A stretch of 26,656 bases of DNA, taken from positions 1 to 26,656 of the forward strand of contig CABSFC010000031.1 of NCBI GenBank assembly GCA_902476875.1, given 5' to 3'. Each line of letters begins with the position of its first letter. The stretch's first letter is position 1. The notes under the pieces are model-generated. The model searched no databases. It was not told where the DNA came from and saw only the letters and a list, made by a program, of their open reading frames with translations. Source of the DNA: an uncultured Oscillibacter sp. (lineage in GTDB: Bacteria > Bacillota > Clostridia > Oscillospirales > Oscillospiraceae). Shown piece by piece: positions 7,901-16,164 of the stretch. The translations under genes were made by a program, and so were the position numbers.

Positions 7901-10900
7901 TTGGCCACCAGCCCCTTCACCGTTTCCGGCGCCAGGCGGATGGTCCTGCCCTGGGCAAAGGCCTCTTGCCGCTTCCCCTGGCTGTAAAGATCCCTGTCCA
8001 CGAAGGTGCGGCCGCCGGTCATGTGCCGCAGGTTGTCGTAACTTTTACTCTCCAGGTACATGTGGACTTTCTGGGAGGGGGTCATATAGACCTTGATGGT
8101 GGGGCCGAAGATGGGTTTGTCCCCCATGCCCAGCTCCAGCAGCTCCGGCACCTCGACTTCATACCAGATGCCGTCCTTGCCCTGGCCGTCCGCTTTCTTC
8201 ACCCAGTCCTCATACTCGGTCAGAAACTCCTCCAGCCGGCGGTTTGCCCGCACGGTGTAGGCCCGGATGTCCCGCTCGCCCCGCTCCAGCTGCTTCGCCA
8301 TGGAGTAGAAGGCGCCCTGGGGGTTCCAGCCGCCCATGCGCTGCATGACGTTCATGGGGGTCAGCTGGTCCAGGTTCATGAACTTGTCCAGGTCCTTGCC
8401 CTTGTATCCTCCCGGGGCCGTCTCGATCTCCCGCTTGCTGTCGGCATAGACCTCCTCGAAAAGCCTGTTCAGCTCGTCGTTGATTACGTTGTTCCGGTTG
8501 TAGAACTCCGTGCGCAGGCCCACCGCCGCGCGGTAGAGATCCTGCAGGGCGTCCACATCCAGATCCGCGATCTTGTCTCCGTCCAGGCGGGCCACGATTT
8601 TTTCCAACTCCTTCGACGGCAGGAAGTTGGGGTCCGTCTCCTTCGCGGTTTTGTACAGCTGGGCCAGGTCCTTCCAGGTGGCCTCATACTTCCGGCTCCA
8701 ATTCATCTCATTGGCCGCGCCCACGGCGTAGATGTCGATGTCGCCCAGTACCTCGTCGAAAGCCGCTTGCAGTTCCTCCGGGGCGCGCCAGCGGTTTTTG
8801 CTCAGCCACTGGAGCTGCTTCAGCGTCCGCTCCTGCAGCTCCCGCAGTTCCCGGTGTTCCCGCTGCCGCTGCTGCATGGCCTTCCGCTCGTCCCGCTCCC
8901 TGGCCTGGCGCACCAGCTCCCGCTCTCTCTGCCGCTGGGCGGCCTCGCTGAACTTCTCCCGCTCCTGGGCGATCTTCACGCCCGTTCGATCCCGCAGGTG
9001 GATCTCCAGCTTCGCCTTCTCTGCAAAGGTCCGCAGGGCCCAGTCCATCTGCCGCTCCATGTTGTCCAGGATCTCGTCCTCGCTGATATACTCCCGGCCG
9101 GCCAGCTCCGCCGCGTACTCGGCAAGGCTCAGTTTCTGATCCTTGCCCTCCTCGGCCACTTGTACGATCCGCTCCAGGATGCTCCGGCTGTCCAGGTTCC
9201 CGGCGTCAAAGAGGCCTGGCAGCGTCTCCGCCAACTCCATGTTCCACAGATCAACACCCCGGTCTCCCTGGTTGCTGGTCAGGTAGATGCCGTTGGCAAA
9301 GGCCCGCTTGCGGAACTCGTTCCAGTCGTCCCCGAACTCGTGCTTCTCGCTCTCGCTCACATACACCCTGCCGCCCTTCACGGCCTCCCGGCCCACGGAG
9401 AAGTACTCCTCCGCCGGCATGGTCATGACGCCCTCGGTATACATCCGGTCAAAGAAGGCGTCCCGATCCGCCTGGGTCAGCTCCCCGTTTTTCAGCAGCC
9501 GGTCGGCGTACTGGTCAATGATGCCGCCCAGCTCCGCCTTGCGCCCCTCCGGGATGGAAAACAGGTTCAGCAGGTTTGTCCGCAGATCCCGCTTGGCGAT
9601 AATGGGCAGGCTCTCCGCCACCGGCTTCTTGGTCTTCTGCCGGCGCGTCTTTGCCTCCGCCGTCTTGGGCTTCTCCTGGTTTTTCTGCTCCGCCTCCTGA
9701 TCCTCGTCCACAGAGAAGCGGATGTCACGTCCATCCCGTTCAGAAATCCCCCCCTTGCTTTCTTCGTTATTTCGGGTTATACTACCAGCAGATGCAGCAC
9801 TTGTGGTGTCGGCAAGAGAGCCAGAAATGGCCCCTCCCCGGGACAGTTCTTGTGCTGCATTATTTTGTTCATCTGAAAAGCGAAAGGCGGTGCCATCCGG
9901 AAGGACGATTCTATGGGCATAGTAGTGGCTTCCGTGCCGGTTCACTACCACGGCCATATTTCCTCTGGTTCCATTCAGTTCCACCGGTGCCGCAAAGGTG
10001 ATCGTCTGTTTTTCCCGGCCCTTATGCTGGCCATGGCTGCCAACCTCGATACCGCGTTTCAGCACTTGCGGCAACACCGCAAGTGCTGCTTTTTCTTCTG
10101 CCGTATCCGCATAACGCAGCCCCTTGTCGATGTCCTTCTTGCTGAAATAAATTTCGCCGTACCCCTGCCGGTCCACCTTATAGCCAGTGGGGCGCAGATA
10201 CTCCGCCGCCCATTTGGCGGCCGTATCCTTATTAGGTAGATCTGTTGGTACCGTCGCAGCCGCCACTACATCCATGGCGTTCAGTCGTGCTTGGTGTGCA
10301 GCGATTTGTTCTTTTATGCTGGATGTCTCCGCATCCGAGGCTGCTGCATACCAGTCTCCCCCCTCCGCGAACACGGTCTTATCGTCCCCGATGTCTGGCC
10401 GGGCGGCCCGCCGCTGCTCCGGGGTCATGGTGCGCCGGCTGGCGGTGTCCCTGGCCTCAATCTCGCCGGCGGTATTCCGGTACAGCTCGTTGGCGCCCCG
10501 CTTGTAGTTGCCCGCCTGCATATCGTCCAGGGCCCACGTGGCCAGGTAGTACTCGCTGAATTGGTCGCCGTACATGCCCTCGCTCAGTTCATCCGCCAGT
10601 TGCTGCGCCTTGGCCGGATCCCGCTTGTCCAGGTCGTACCAGTCCCGGAACTGCTCCGCCACGTTCTCCGGCAGGCTCCGCAGGATCTGCTCTGCCTGTC
10701 GGAACGCCTGCTCGATCTTCTGGTCATAGGCGCCTACGGCGTCCTTGGTCTTCTGGCGGGCAGCCCAGTACTCCGGGCTGGCGCCGGAGGCGAAGCCCTC
10801 CGCCCTCTGGATGGCGTGCTGGATCTCGTGGATCAGCGTGTCCTCTGGTGCATCCCACAGGCTCTCGGCAAGTTTGATGGTGGCCCCGTCAAATTCGCCC

Positions 10901-13900
10901 CGGGCATACTCTCCCAGCTTCCCGAACTCCAGCTTCACGTTCCGCAGCTGGGGATAGTTGGCGAACAGCTCCGCGTGCTGGATGTAGTCCGCCAGGGTAC
11001 CGCCCCGGGAGGCGTTCTTCAGCTCGTTGGCCCGCTGCAGGGCGTCAACGTAAATGGTGAAGGCCTCCCCAAACTCGGACGCGGCCAGCTCCGCATACAA
11101 CTGCTGCGCGGCCTCGGTCTCCCCGGCCAGGCGGGCCCGGTTGTACTTCCGCACCTGCTCCGCCTGCTCGTCGGTAATGTTGTCGAACAGGTCCGCCTGG
11201 GCCGCCTCCAGATCCTCCATGGCCCACTGGCGGTCCACCGCGCCCTGCAGGTTTCCGCGCTTGTCGTACACCATGCCGCTGTCGTCCATCTCGAAGCGCC
11301 ACAGGCCGTCCGCGCCCCGGTGCCAGCCGGTCTCCTGCCGGATAGTCTCGGCGTCCGCACCCTGGTTTTCCAACTCCTCCGCCCTGGCCAGGCTCACGCT
11401 GTCCGCCCGGTTGGCGTTGCGGCCTCCGTAGGAGTACCGCTGGGTGGGCGGTCCCGTGGTCCGGTCCGTGGCCGCCGCGTTCTGCTGGCCGCGCCCGATG
11501 CCTCTTTCCTCCAGGGTCGCCTCCACGGTTCCCTGGAACCGCTCCGCATGGGCGGAGAAGGCGTTGATCCCGGCGTAGGCGTCCGCGAAGATCTCCTCCT
11601 TGATGATCTGCATGGCTGCGTCGATTTCGTCCGGTGTGGCGTTTTCCGCCAGATCCACCACGCCCCGCAGCTTCTGGACGTAGGTGCTCACCACCTGGCC
11701 GAACTCCTCCGCGCTGTACCGCTCCATGATCTGCAGCTCCACGTCCCGGATCAGGCCCGGCGTCTGGAAGGCCTTGTTGTGGAAAATCTCGTGATCTGCG
11801 ATCTGGTCTGTGGTCAGGCGCAGGTTATCCGCCTGGATGAAGATCCGATCCGGGGTGAATACGCCCCGGACGCTTCGCACGACGCCGGAGGTGTCCCGCA
11901 CAGGAATGGTGCCCAGCGTATAGGTGACGGGCAGCCCCGTCTCCTGGTACACCCGCTCCGCCGTGGCCCGCAGGCCCTCGTCCCAGTCCGTCTCCTCTAC
12001 CACGGACACGGAGGGGGTCTCCGTCCCGTTGGGCAGGCCCAGCTCCAGGCTGCTTACTTTTGCGGACCGTAGATACTTTCCACGATTTTGTCTACCAACT
12101 GCTGCTCGGCCCTGTTCAGCGGGCCGGACGGCTCGCGCTGCGCCTGTTGCCAGCTCTCCAGTTTGCTCTCCGGTACCCGTACCAGAAAGCCGTCCCTGTC
12201 TTCCATCAGGTAATGCGTCTCCCTCGGCTGCTGGGGCAGGCTGCCCTTCGGCAATTTGTTCAGATCCGCCATCGTTCAATCCTCCGTTCTCAATGTTTGC
12301 CGCGCCTGCGGCGATTTCCACCCCAGGGGCCGCGCCTGCGGCCCTCTGTCCACCGTTCACATCCTCTGTCAGCGCGGGGAGGGACAGGGGCTCCACGTTG
12401 ACAGTCCCCTCCCGCTGTGCTATGATATCCGCAGAACCCCCTGTTTTTTCGGGCTGTACCGCCGGAGTTTTCTGGTCGGAGGTCCGCGTTGGGGGTTCTA
12501 TTTTTATGTCCTCGATCTCGCTAATGGTATGGCCGTAGTATTTGTCTCCGATCAGCGTGTTTTTCACGCGGATATGCGCGTTGTACGGCTGCCCATTGAT
12601 TTGAATGGCGCTGTCGTAGTACTCGAAAGTCGGGATGCTCCCAGCCGTCTCCGGGTGGTAGTTGTCTGCCTCGCCTACCTTGTGGGCCCGCGCGATCAGC
12701 TCCGGGATGTGGAATCCGCTGGCATATTTTTCATACGGAATGTTCCCGCTCAAAAATTTGTCCAGCCCAGTCCTGGAAATGCCGATCTCTTTCCCGGTCT
12801 CCTGGTTGACCACCTGGGCCGGGAAATAGGCTTTCGCGAAATCCAGTAGCTTTTTTCTCGCAGTGTTGAAATTCTTCAGGATGGCCGGTTCAAACAAACT
12901 GGTGTCCGCCACAATTGCCGCCCCTTGCCTGGCGGTTTCTTTTTTGCCTCCCTGGACTGCTTCGGCTCCCAAAATAGGAAGGACCCCCGTTAGATCCTGC
13001 GTATGCCCCGCCCACTGTGCAGGCTGCGCACCTCCTTGGTATTGCGTCAGGCCCTGCTCCACCGCCTCCTGTACCTGCTGTCTCAGCTGCTGTTCCGCCC
13101 CGGAGGGTGCAGCCAAACCAGTGGCCGCAGCGCCTAGGAGGTTTCCTGGTGCCTGCGTCGCCGCAGACGCGGCCCGGAAACCGTTTATATAGCTCTGCAG
13201 TCCCGCCTCAATGCCGTCTAGGGCCTGGTTCATCTCGTTTACCACGCTCTGCTGCCCGGCCAGATACCGGCTGTTGAGACTGTTTCTGAGGCTTTGTGTA
13301 TAGGCGAGGATGTTTTCCGCCTGGGTTGCTCTTGCCTCCGGTGTCATGTTTCCGGCGTTCTGGGACATAGCACTGTAATCCGACTGCACCTTGTTCAGCG
13401 CCGCCTCCATGTTTGCCTTGGCTGTTCGGGTGGTTGCATAGGTAGAGATTCCGCTTTGCAGCACAGAGAATAAAAAGGCCGTCACCAGATCCGTCGCGAT
13501 CTGCTCATTACTGGGCTTTTCTTCGCTCAGTGCGTAACCTGTCCCGATATTCGCGGAGGCGGACGCAAAACCGGACGCAGACTGCCGCACAAACTCCATG
13601 AACGGTGTCATCATACCCGTTCGCCGCAGGACCTCCGCCATGCCAGAGCTCACAAGGCCGCCTGCGAGACCGCCGGCCATGCCCTGCACACCGGCTTTCC
13701 CCACAGCTGCCGCGTAGTCCTTTCCACTCATAAGCCCGGTCGCGGCCATACCGGCGTTCTGCACGGCATCTTTCGCCAGGAAAGTCAAGCCGCCGTTCAC
13801 AACGTTCTGCAGCAGGGGCGCCATCTGCAGAGCGACCGTCCGCCCTCCGATTTGGACGCCGGAAGCCAGAGCCCCCTCCGCTGCACCCAGGGCACCGCCC

Positions 13901-14763
13901 ATGCCGCCCATCAGCGCCAGCGTACCGCCGACGCTTCCGGCTCCATACAAAACAGGATGCTGCTCCTTGGCGGTATCTGCGTCCTGCGCTACCCGGGAAT
14001 ACCAATCCCGGTTTCTCTGCGCCATTTCTTCATCGCCTGTCAGCTTTGCAATGCCGGCCCCGATAGCTGCAGACGCGGAGGTCAGTCCCGTTCCCTGCAG
14101 CACACCATAAACGGCTGTATCAATGCCGCTGTACTGCTGCTCCGCCTCTGCATCCAGATAGTCGTATGCTGTGTCGCTGCCCTTTGTCTTGTAGAGATAA
14201 TTGAAGGTCTGCACCATGCTGTCCGTCAGTTTATCCAAGTCATACCGCCGGATCGTGTCCGTGTTCAGGAGGCGGCTTCTGGCTGTCTCGTCTCCATTGA
14301 TTGCATCATACAGAATATCGTCATACCCTGTCTCGGTGTACCGCCCGGTAAACATGTTCATTTTGGGCTCTCTGCCATTTGCCGTAGATATGTAGCGGCT
14401 GTTCTTCTCAAAGTCCACGCTATCAACGGCTGTTTGCCCTTGGCTTGGCCAGGAGACGGGCTTCTCCGAGAAACTGCCGCCCGTTTTACGTTCCGTTGTG
14501 TAGGTCTTTCCTCCAATGGTGACAGTTCCGGTCTCCCGCAGCGTTTGCAGTGCCTGCTTGCTGGCGGTGTTGGCCGGGGCGGAGAGATCCGCCCCGGCTG
14601 TTCTGATGCCCCGGCTTTCAAGAAGGCGCTGCGTGCGGCCGCCGCCGGCAGATGCAGGTGTCCCGCTCATCGGCGCCATGCCGGCTGTGCTGGGCGCAGA
14701 GCCGGACGGCGTGATGGCCACGCCATTCCTTTTCTTTTCCAAAAGATCACTTGTTCTGCTCAT
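4972..14763 (-). CDS. Giant phage polyvalent protein (3263 aa), probable DNA-ejection/anti-host protein
   Basis: The ORF is intact. Features in order are: a Gly/Ala-rich, membrane-active-looking region (about 265-410); an LPD3-like domain with FEYYDSAIQING and YYGHTI (about 705-760); a low-complexity linker (about 780-910) overlapping a nested gene; a first metallopeptidase-like motif HEIFH (991-995); a second, HEIQH (1312-1316), followed near 1437 by GEIEARDTASRR, as in MPTase-PolyVal domains; a phage-type Barnase-EndoU-ColicinE5-RelE-like nuclease candidate (about 1560-1627, HKGREKQTITFAAPVELNG); a long charged coiled coil (about 1920-1990); and a hydrophobic stretch (about 2658-2685). Such polyvalent proteins are thought to enter the cell with phage DNA and act on host targets. 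Its place beside nozzle and internal-protein genes suggests packaging in the virion. The start ATG at 14763 has GAAGGGG upstream, 3 nt after the preceding stop. Domain calls are from motifs, not searches. Confidence 0.88.
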   Translation of the reverse strand: MSRTSDLLEKKRNGVAITPSGSAPSTAGMAPMSGTPASAGGGRTQRLLESRGIRTAGADLSAPANTASKQALQTLRETGTVTIGGKTYTTERKTGGSFSEKPVSWPSQGQTAVDSVDFEKNSRYISTANGREPKMNMFTGRYTETGYDDILYDAINGDETARSRLLNTDTIRRYDLDKLTDSMVQTFNYLYKTKGSDTAYDYLDAEAEQQYSGIDTAVYGVLQGTGLTSASAAIGAGIAKLTGDEEMAQRNRDWYSRVAQDADTAKEQHPVLYGAGSVGGTLALMGGMGGALGAAEGALASGVQIGGRTVALQMAPLLQNVVNGGLTFLAKDAVQNAGMAATGLMSGKDYAAAVGKAGVQGMAGGLAGGLVSSGMAEVLRRTGMMTPFMEFVRQSASGFASASANIGTGYALSEEKPSNEQIATDLVTAFLFSVLQSGISTYATTRTAKANMEAALNKVQSDYSAMSQNAGNMTPEARATQAENILAYTQSLRNSLNSRYLAGQQSVVNEMNQALDGIEAGLQSYINGFRAASAATQAPGNLLGAAATGLAAPSGAEQQLRQQVQEAVEQGLTQYQGGAQPAQWAGHTQDLTGVLPILGAEAVQGGKKETARQGAAIVADTSLFEPAILKNFNTARKKLLDFAKAYFPAQVVNQETGKEIGISRTGLDKFLSGNIPYEKYASGFHIPELIARAHKVGEADNYHPETAGSIPTFEYYDSAIQINGQPYNAHIRVKNTLIGDKYYGHTISEIEDIKIEPPTRTSDQKTPAVQPEKTGGSADIIAQREGTVNVEPLSLPALTEDVNGGQRAAGAAPGVEIAAGAANIENGGLNDGGSEQIAEGQPAPAAEGDALPDGRQGRLSGTGTGEQTGELATGAARAVRPAEQGRAAVGRQNRGKYLRSAKVSSLELGLPNGTETPSVSVVEETDWDEGLRATAERVYQETGLPVTYTLGTIPVRDTSGVVRSVRGVFTPDRIFIQADNLRLTTDQIADHEIFHNKAFQTPGLIRDVELQIMERYSAEEFGQVVSTYVQKLRGVVDLAENATPDEIDAAMQIIKEEIFADAYAGINAFSAHAERFQGTVEATLEERGIGRGQQNAAATDRTTGPPTQRYSYGGRNANRADSVSLARAEELENQGADAETIRQETGWHRGADGLWRFEMDDSGMVYDKRGNLQGAVDRQWAMEDLEAAQADLFDNITDEQAEQVRKYNRARLAGETEAAQQLYAELAASEFGEAFTIYVDALQRANELKNASRGGTLADYIQHAELFANYPQLRNVKLEFGKLGEYARGEFDGATIKLAESLWDAPEDTLIHEIQHAIQRAEGFASGASPEYWAARQKTKDAVGAYDQKIEQAFRQAEQILRSLPENVAEQFRDWYDLDKRDPAKAQQLADELSEGMYGDQFSEYYLATWALDDMQAGNYKRGANELYRNTAGEIEARDTASRRTMTPEQRRAARPDIGDDKTVFAEGGDWYAAASDAETSSIKEQIAAHQARLNAMDVVAAATVPTDLPNKDTAAKWAAEYLRPTGYKVDRQGYGEIYFSKKDIDKGLRYADTAEEKAALAVLPQVLKRGIEVGSHGQHKGREKQTITFAAPVELNGTRGNMAVVVNRHGSHYYAHRIVLPDGTAFRFSDEQNNAAQELSRGGAISGSLADTTSAASAGSITRNNEESKGGISERDGRDIRFSVDEDQEAEQKNQEKPKTAEAKTRRQKTKKPVAESLPIIAKRDLRTNLLNLFSIPEGRKAELGGIIDQYADRLLKNGELTQADRDAFFDRMYTEGVMTMPAEEYFSVGREAVKGGRVYVSESEKHEFGDDWNEFRKRAFANGIYLTSNQGDRGVDLWNMELAETLPGLFDAGNLDSRSILERIVQVAEEGKDQKLSLAEYAAELAGREYISEDEILDNMERQMDWALRTFAEKAKLEIHLRDRTGVKIAQEREKFSEAAQRQRERELVRQARERDERKAMQQRQREHRELRELQERTLKQLQWLSKNRWRAPEELQAAFDEVLGDIDIYAVGAANEMNWSRKYEATWKDLAQLYKTAKETDPNFLPSKELEKIVARLDGDKIADLDVDALQDLYRAAVGLRTEFYNRNNVINDELNRLFEEVYADSKREIETAPGGYKGKDLDKFMNLDQLTPMNVMQRMGGWNPQGAFYSMAKQLERGERDIRAYTVRANRRLEEFLTEYEDWVKKADGQGKDGIWYEVEVPELLELGMGDKPIFGPTIKVYMTPSQKVHMYLESKSYDNLRHMTGGRTFVDRDLYSQGKRQEAFAQGRTIRLAPETVKGLVANLTEEEAELARILEDYYNNFAKGEINRVSNILYGYDKAQSGNYAPIFTNRNYVKSEIGIFDTTAEGVGHLKARQFSKNPSYNISAFDAFERHVEQTARFVGMSIPARNWQTLLNWREKNNSMGDVITHKWGEESKKYIEDLLNRLQGGAAVERDTVGDFADKVLSNYISAVFGANPSIVLKQLGSIPLASAYLGGATFPSPAQIAQIDRDLIAKYTGDLAWRTMGYSTPETKHLKENPNWTETNKFTRFAFGGGAITAMDGWAASVLWPWAENKVRRDFPDLEVGTREQIDAGQSPFYKKVAEEFNEAVARSQSVSDEIHQGTLRKSRTPVTRAFTMFKSDSAQGYNALRQKIGEAKYYERSGDTENARRAKKAVGVTFVSLIGGYLWAGLVSFLIAMWKNKGKYYRDDEGELTFESVAKEMVMDLSGSLVGVVAGGEELMDILGNVLTGDTWYGIDTPGLEQLTDIIELLQKETTNGLDTLKGAADVVSNGGDLGEYLRRHGNDILGGIKELAEAVGTYIQGVPVSNLEAYILGGLKWISPELGTAYDDLMATAEKSGLSGLKGDALEQRVGSILSGRLNEIPEGAAAELAGLYEAGYTQAVPGDTPAKITVNGEGRDLGAYQQQVYETVWRESVAGALGRLLSEDWYQALDSASREKVLAKLYDYGTQRAKAALFDDFEPDSFVGKIGDFEAAGLSTVDYLEAWRKSAEIEDSGANASGRATEFAYWADTQGYTAEQAQVVKDSFTVFSHLPVEPERYSKLQEAGLSDSEAKELTEALADLEPLEGAASVSDMQRLRTIAAAGLDQETMQAAMGTVLGTEMTTESGGKSQYALMLEAMDAGYTVDEWLELKDAGYMTETAFSKVRISGEYDISPAQYIRYRELLLTADALNEDPAKRNNSIDQDEAAAAINGMLGLTNEQKAVLWQLQNKSWKANKNPFDSAVGQEVYDYLNTEALPSLGGGDLPSLSLPSLGG
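12054..12272 (-). CDS. Small protein nested in another frame of the giant gene
   Basis: A 72-aa reading frame lies inside the giant gene on the same strand but in a different frame. Its composition is that of a normal soluble protein, with segments such as ETHYLMEDRDGFLVRVPE and a predicted amphipathic helix near the end (AEQQLVDKIVESIYG). Over the same bases the giant frame gives low-complexity Gly/Ala/Arg/Gln sequence (residues about 831-904), as expected if the small frame is the conserved one. The ATG at 12272 has GGAGG at 12285-12281 with an ideal 8-nt gap. It seems to be a real overlapping gene, or a relic of two genes joined by overprinting. Its function is unknown. Confidence 0.6.
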   Translation of the reverse strand: MADLNKLPKGSLPQQPRETHYLMEDRDGFLVRVPESKLESWQQAQREPSGPLNRAEQQLVDKIVESIYGPQK

Positions 14764-14766
14764 ACG

Positions 14767-16161
14767 TTACCCCTTCGCGTCTCTGTACCCGTTCAGGTTC
14801 AGGCTGTTCATGATGTAGTCCAGGCCTGCATCGGTCAGCTGCTCCTCACTGAATTTATCCAGATAGTTGAGAATGTCCTGGGTGGAGCGCCCCTGGTCAA
14901 ACATCGTCCGCGCCCTGGGCCAGATGGTGTTGTAGCTGGTGCCATAGCCGCCATTGGATGCGGACGGCTTGCCGGAGCTACTGCCCGACTTGGTGAAGTA
15001 GTCCCCTGTGTAGCCAGCCGCTTCTATGTCCGCCTGGGTGTAGCCGGCGTCCAGCAGTCCCTTGATGGTGGCGTCGCTGTGATCCCCCGCCTGGAAGGCG
15101 CTGATCAGTCCATCGGCTGTGCTGGTATCGCTCTTGGAACCGCCAGAGCTGCTGGACCCGCTGCCCACCGGCGTCGTCCTGCCAGCGTTGGCCAGGGCGG
15201 AGGCCAGTACATTCGCGTTGTTGGGCGTCACGCCCAGGGCCTGCAGACCGGAGTAGTCGCCGTACTGGGCCCCCAGCAGCGCCTGGTCCAGCTGTTCCTG
15301 CCGCTGCTGCTGTTGCAGGGTGAGCTGGTCCAGGTACCGCCCGTAGTCCACGCTGTCCTGGCTCTGCAGGGCGCCGAGGGTGCTCTGCAGCCGGCTGTAA
15401 TCGTCCAGATACTGGTTGTAGGCGAAGTTCCGGTCCGTGTTGTACTGGGTCAGGCTGTCCAGGTATTTCGCGTAGTCCAGCTGCTCCTGGGTGTTGACCG
15501 CCCCCAGGTCCTGCAGCTTCATGCTGTACTCGTTCAGGTAGCGGTCGTAGGCCTGCTGGTACAGCGTGGGGATGATGTCGTTCAGCTTGGTGGCGTAGTA
15601 GTCCCCGGCCTGGGTGGCGGCGTTCACGGCGTAGCTGGACGCCCGGCCGCCGGATGCCGCCGACGTCTGGGCCAGCGCGTTCGCCGTGGCCCGCTCGCCC
15701 TCCCGCAGATACTCCTTCTTGTAGACCGGCCACAGGGGATCCGTCTCCTTGCTCCAGGAGAAGTCCTCCCGGTTGAGGATGGCGTCCAGCAGGGCCTGCT
15801 GCTGCGCGGCGTACTGGTTCTCATAGGTTGGCGCCGACGCATCGTAGGAGAAGGAGCCGTAGCTGTTGATCTGGTCCAGCACGTCGTCGATCTGGCCGGG
15901 GATCTTCCCCGCGGAGTAGTACCGGGAGCCGTCGGAGCCGCCGGTGTAGTTGCCGTAGCTTTTCCGCAGCTCGTTGGCCGCCTCATTGGCCAGCAGTTTC
16001 TGCTCCGGCGTCGTGGCGGCGTGTACGTCCTTCTTCAGCGACAGGATGGACAGACCAAACTCCGGGTACTTCATGGCCGTGTCCAGGTCCGCCTGGGAGA
16101 ACTCGCCCATCAGGCCGGAGCTGTTCGCCGCGGACAGAAAATCGTCGTATGTGTATGCCAT
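14767..16161 (-). CDS. Phage structural protein, probable internal/ejection protein (464 aa)
   Basis: I do not recognise a named family with certainty. The N-terminal 100 residues are helical. A Tyr/Gln-rich helical and coiled-coil region spans about 120-310, with repeated Y-x-x-x-L-D patterns such as YDRYLNEYSMKLQDLG and YGRYLDQLTLQQQQRQEQL. A Ser/Gly linker (about 335-350) is followed by short GYT-x-A-D-I-E-A-like helical repeats to the end. Its place between the nozzle-like gene and the giant polyvalent gene, with 3-nt gaps on both sides, suggests an internal virion or DNA-ejection protein. The start ATG at 16161 has GGGAGGAATTAAGAG upstream. Confidence 0.75.
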   Translation of the reverse strand: MAYTYDDFLSAANSSGLMGEFSQADLDTAMKYPEFGLSILSLKKDVHAATTPEQKLLANEAANELRKSYGNYTGGSDGSRYYSAGKIPGQIDDVLDQINSYGSFSYDASAPTYENQYAAQQQALLDAILNREDFSWSKETDPLWPVYKKEYLREGERATANALAQTSAASGGRASSYAVNAATQAGDYYATKLNDIIPTLYQQAYDRYLNEYSMKLQDLGAVNTQEQLDYAKYLDSLTQYNTDRNFAYNQYLDDYSRLQSTLGALQSQDSVDYGRYLDQLTLQQQQRQEQLDQALLGAQYGDYSGLQALGVTPNNANVLASALANAGRTTPVGSGSSSSGGSKSDTSTADGLISAFQAGDHSDATIKGLLDAGYTQADIEAAGYTGDYFTKSGSSSGKPSASNGGYGTSYNTIWPRARTMFDQGRSTQDILNYLDKFSEEQLTDAGLDYIMNSLNLNGYRDAKG

Positions 16162-16164
16162 CTC

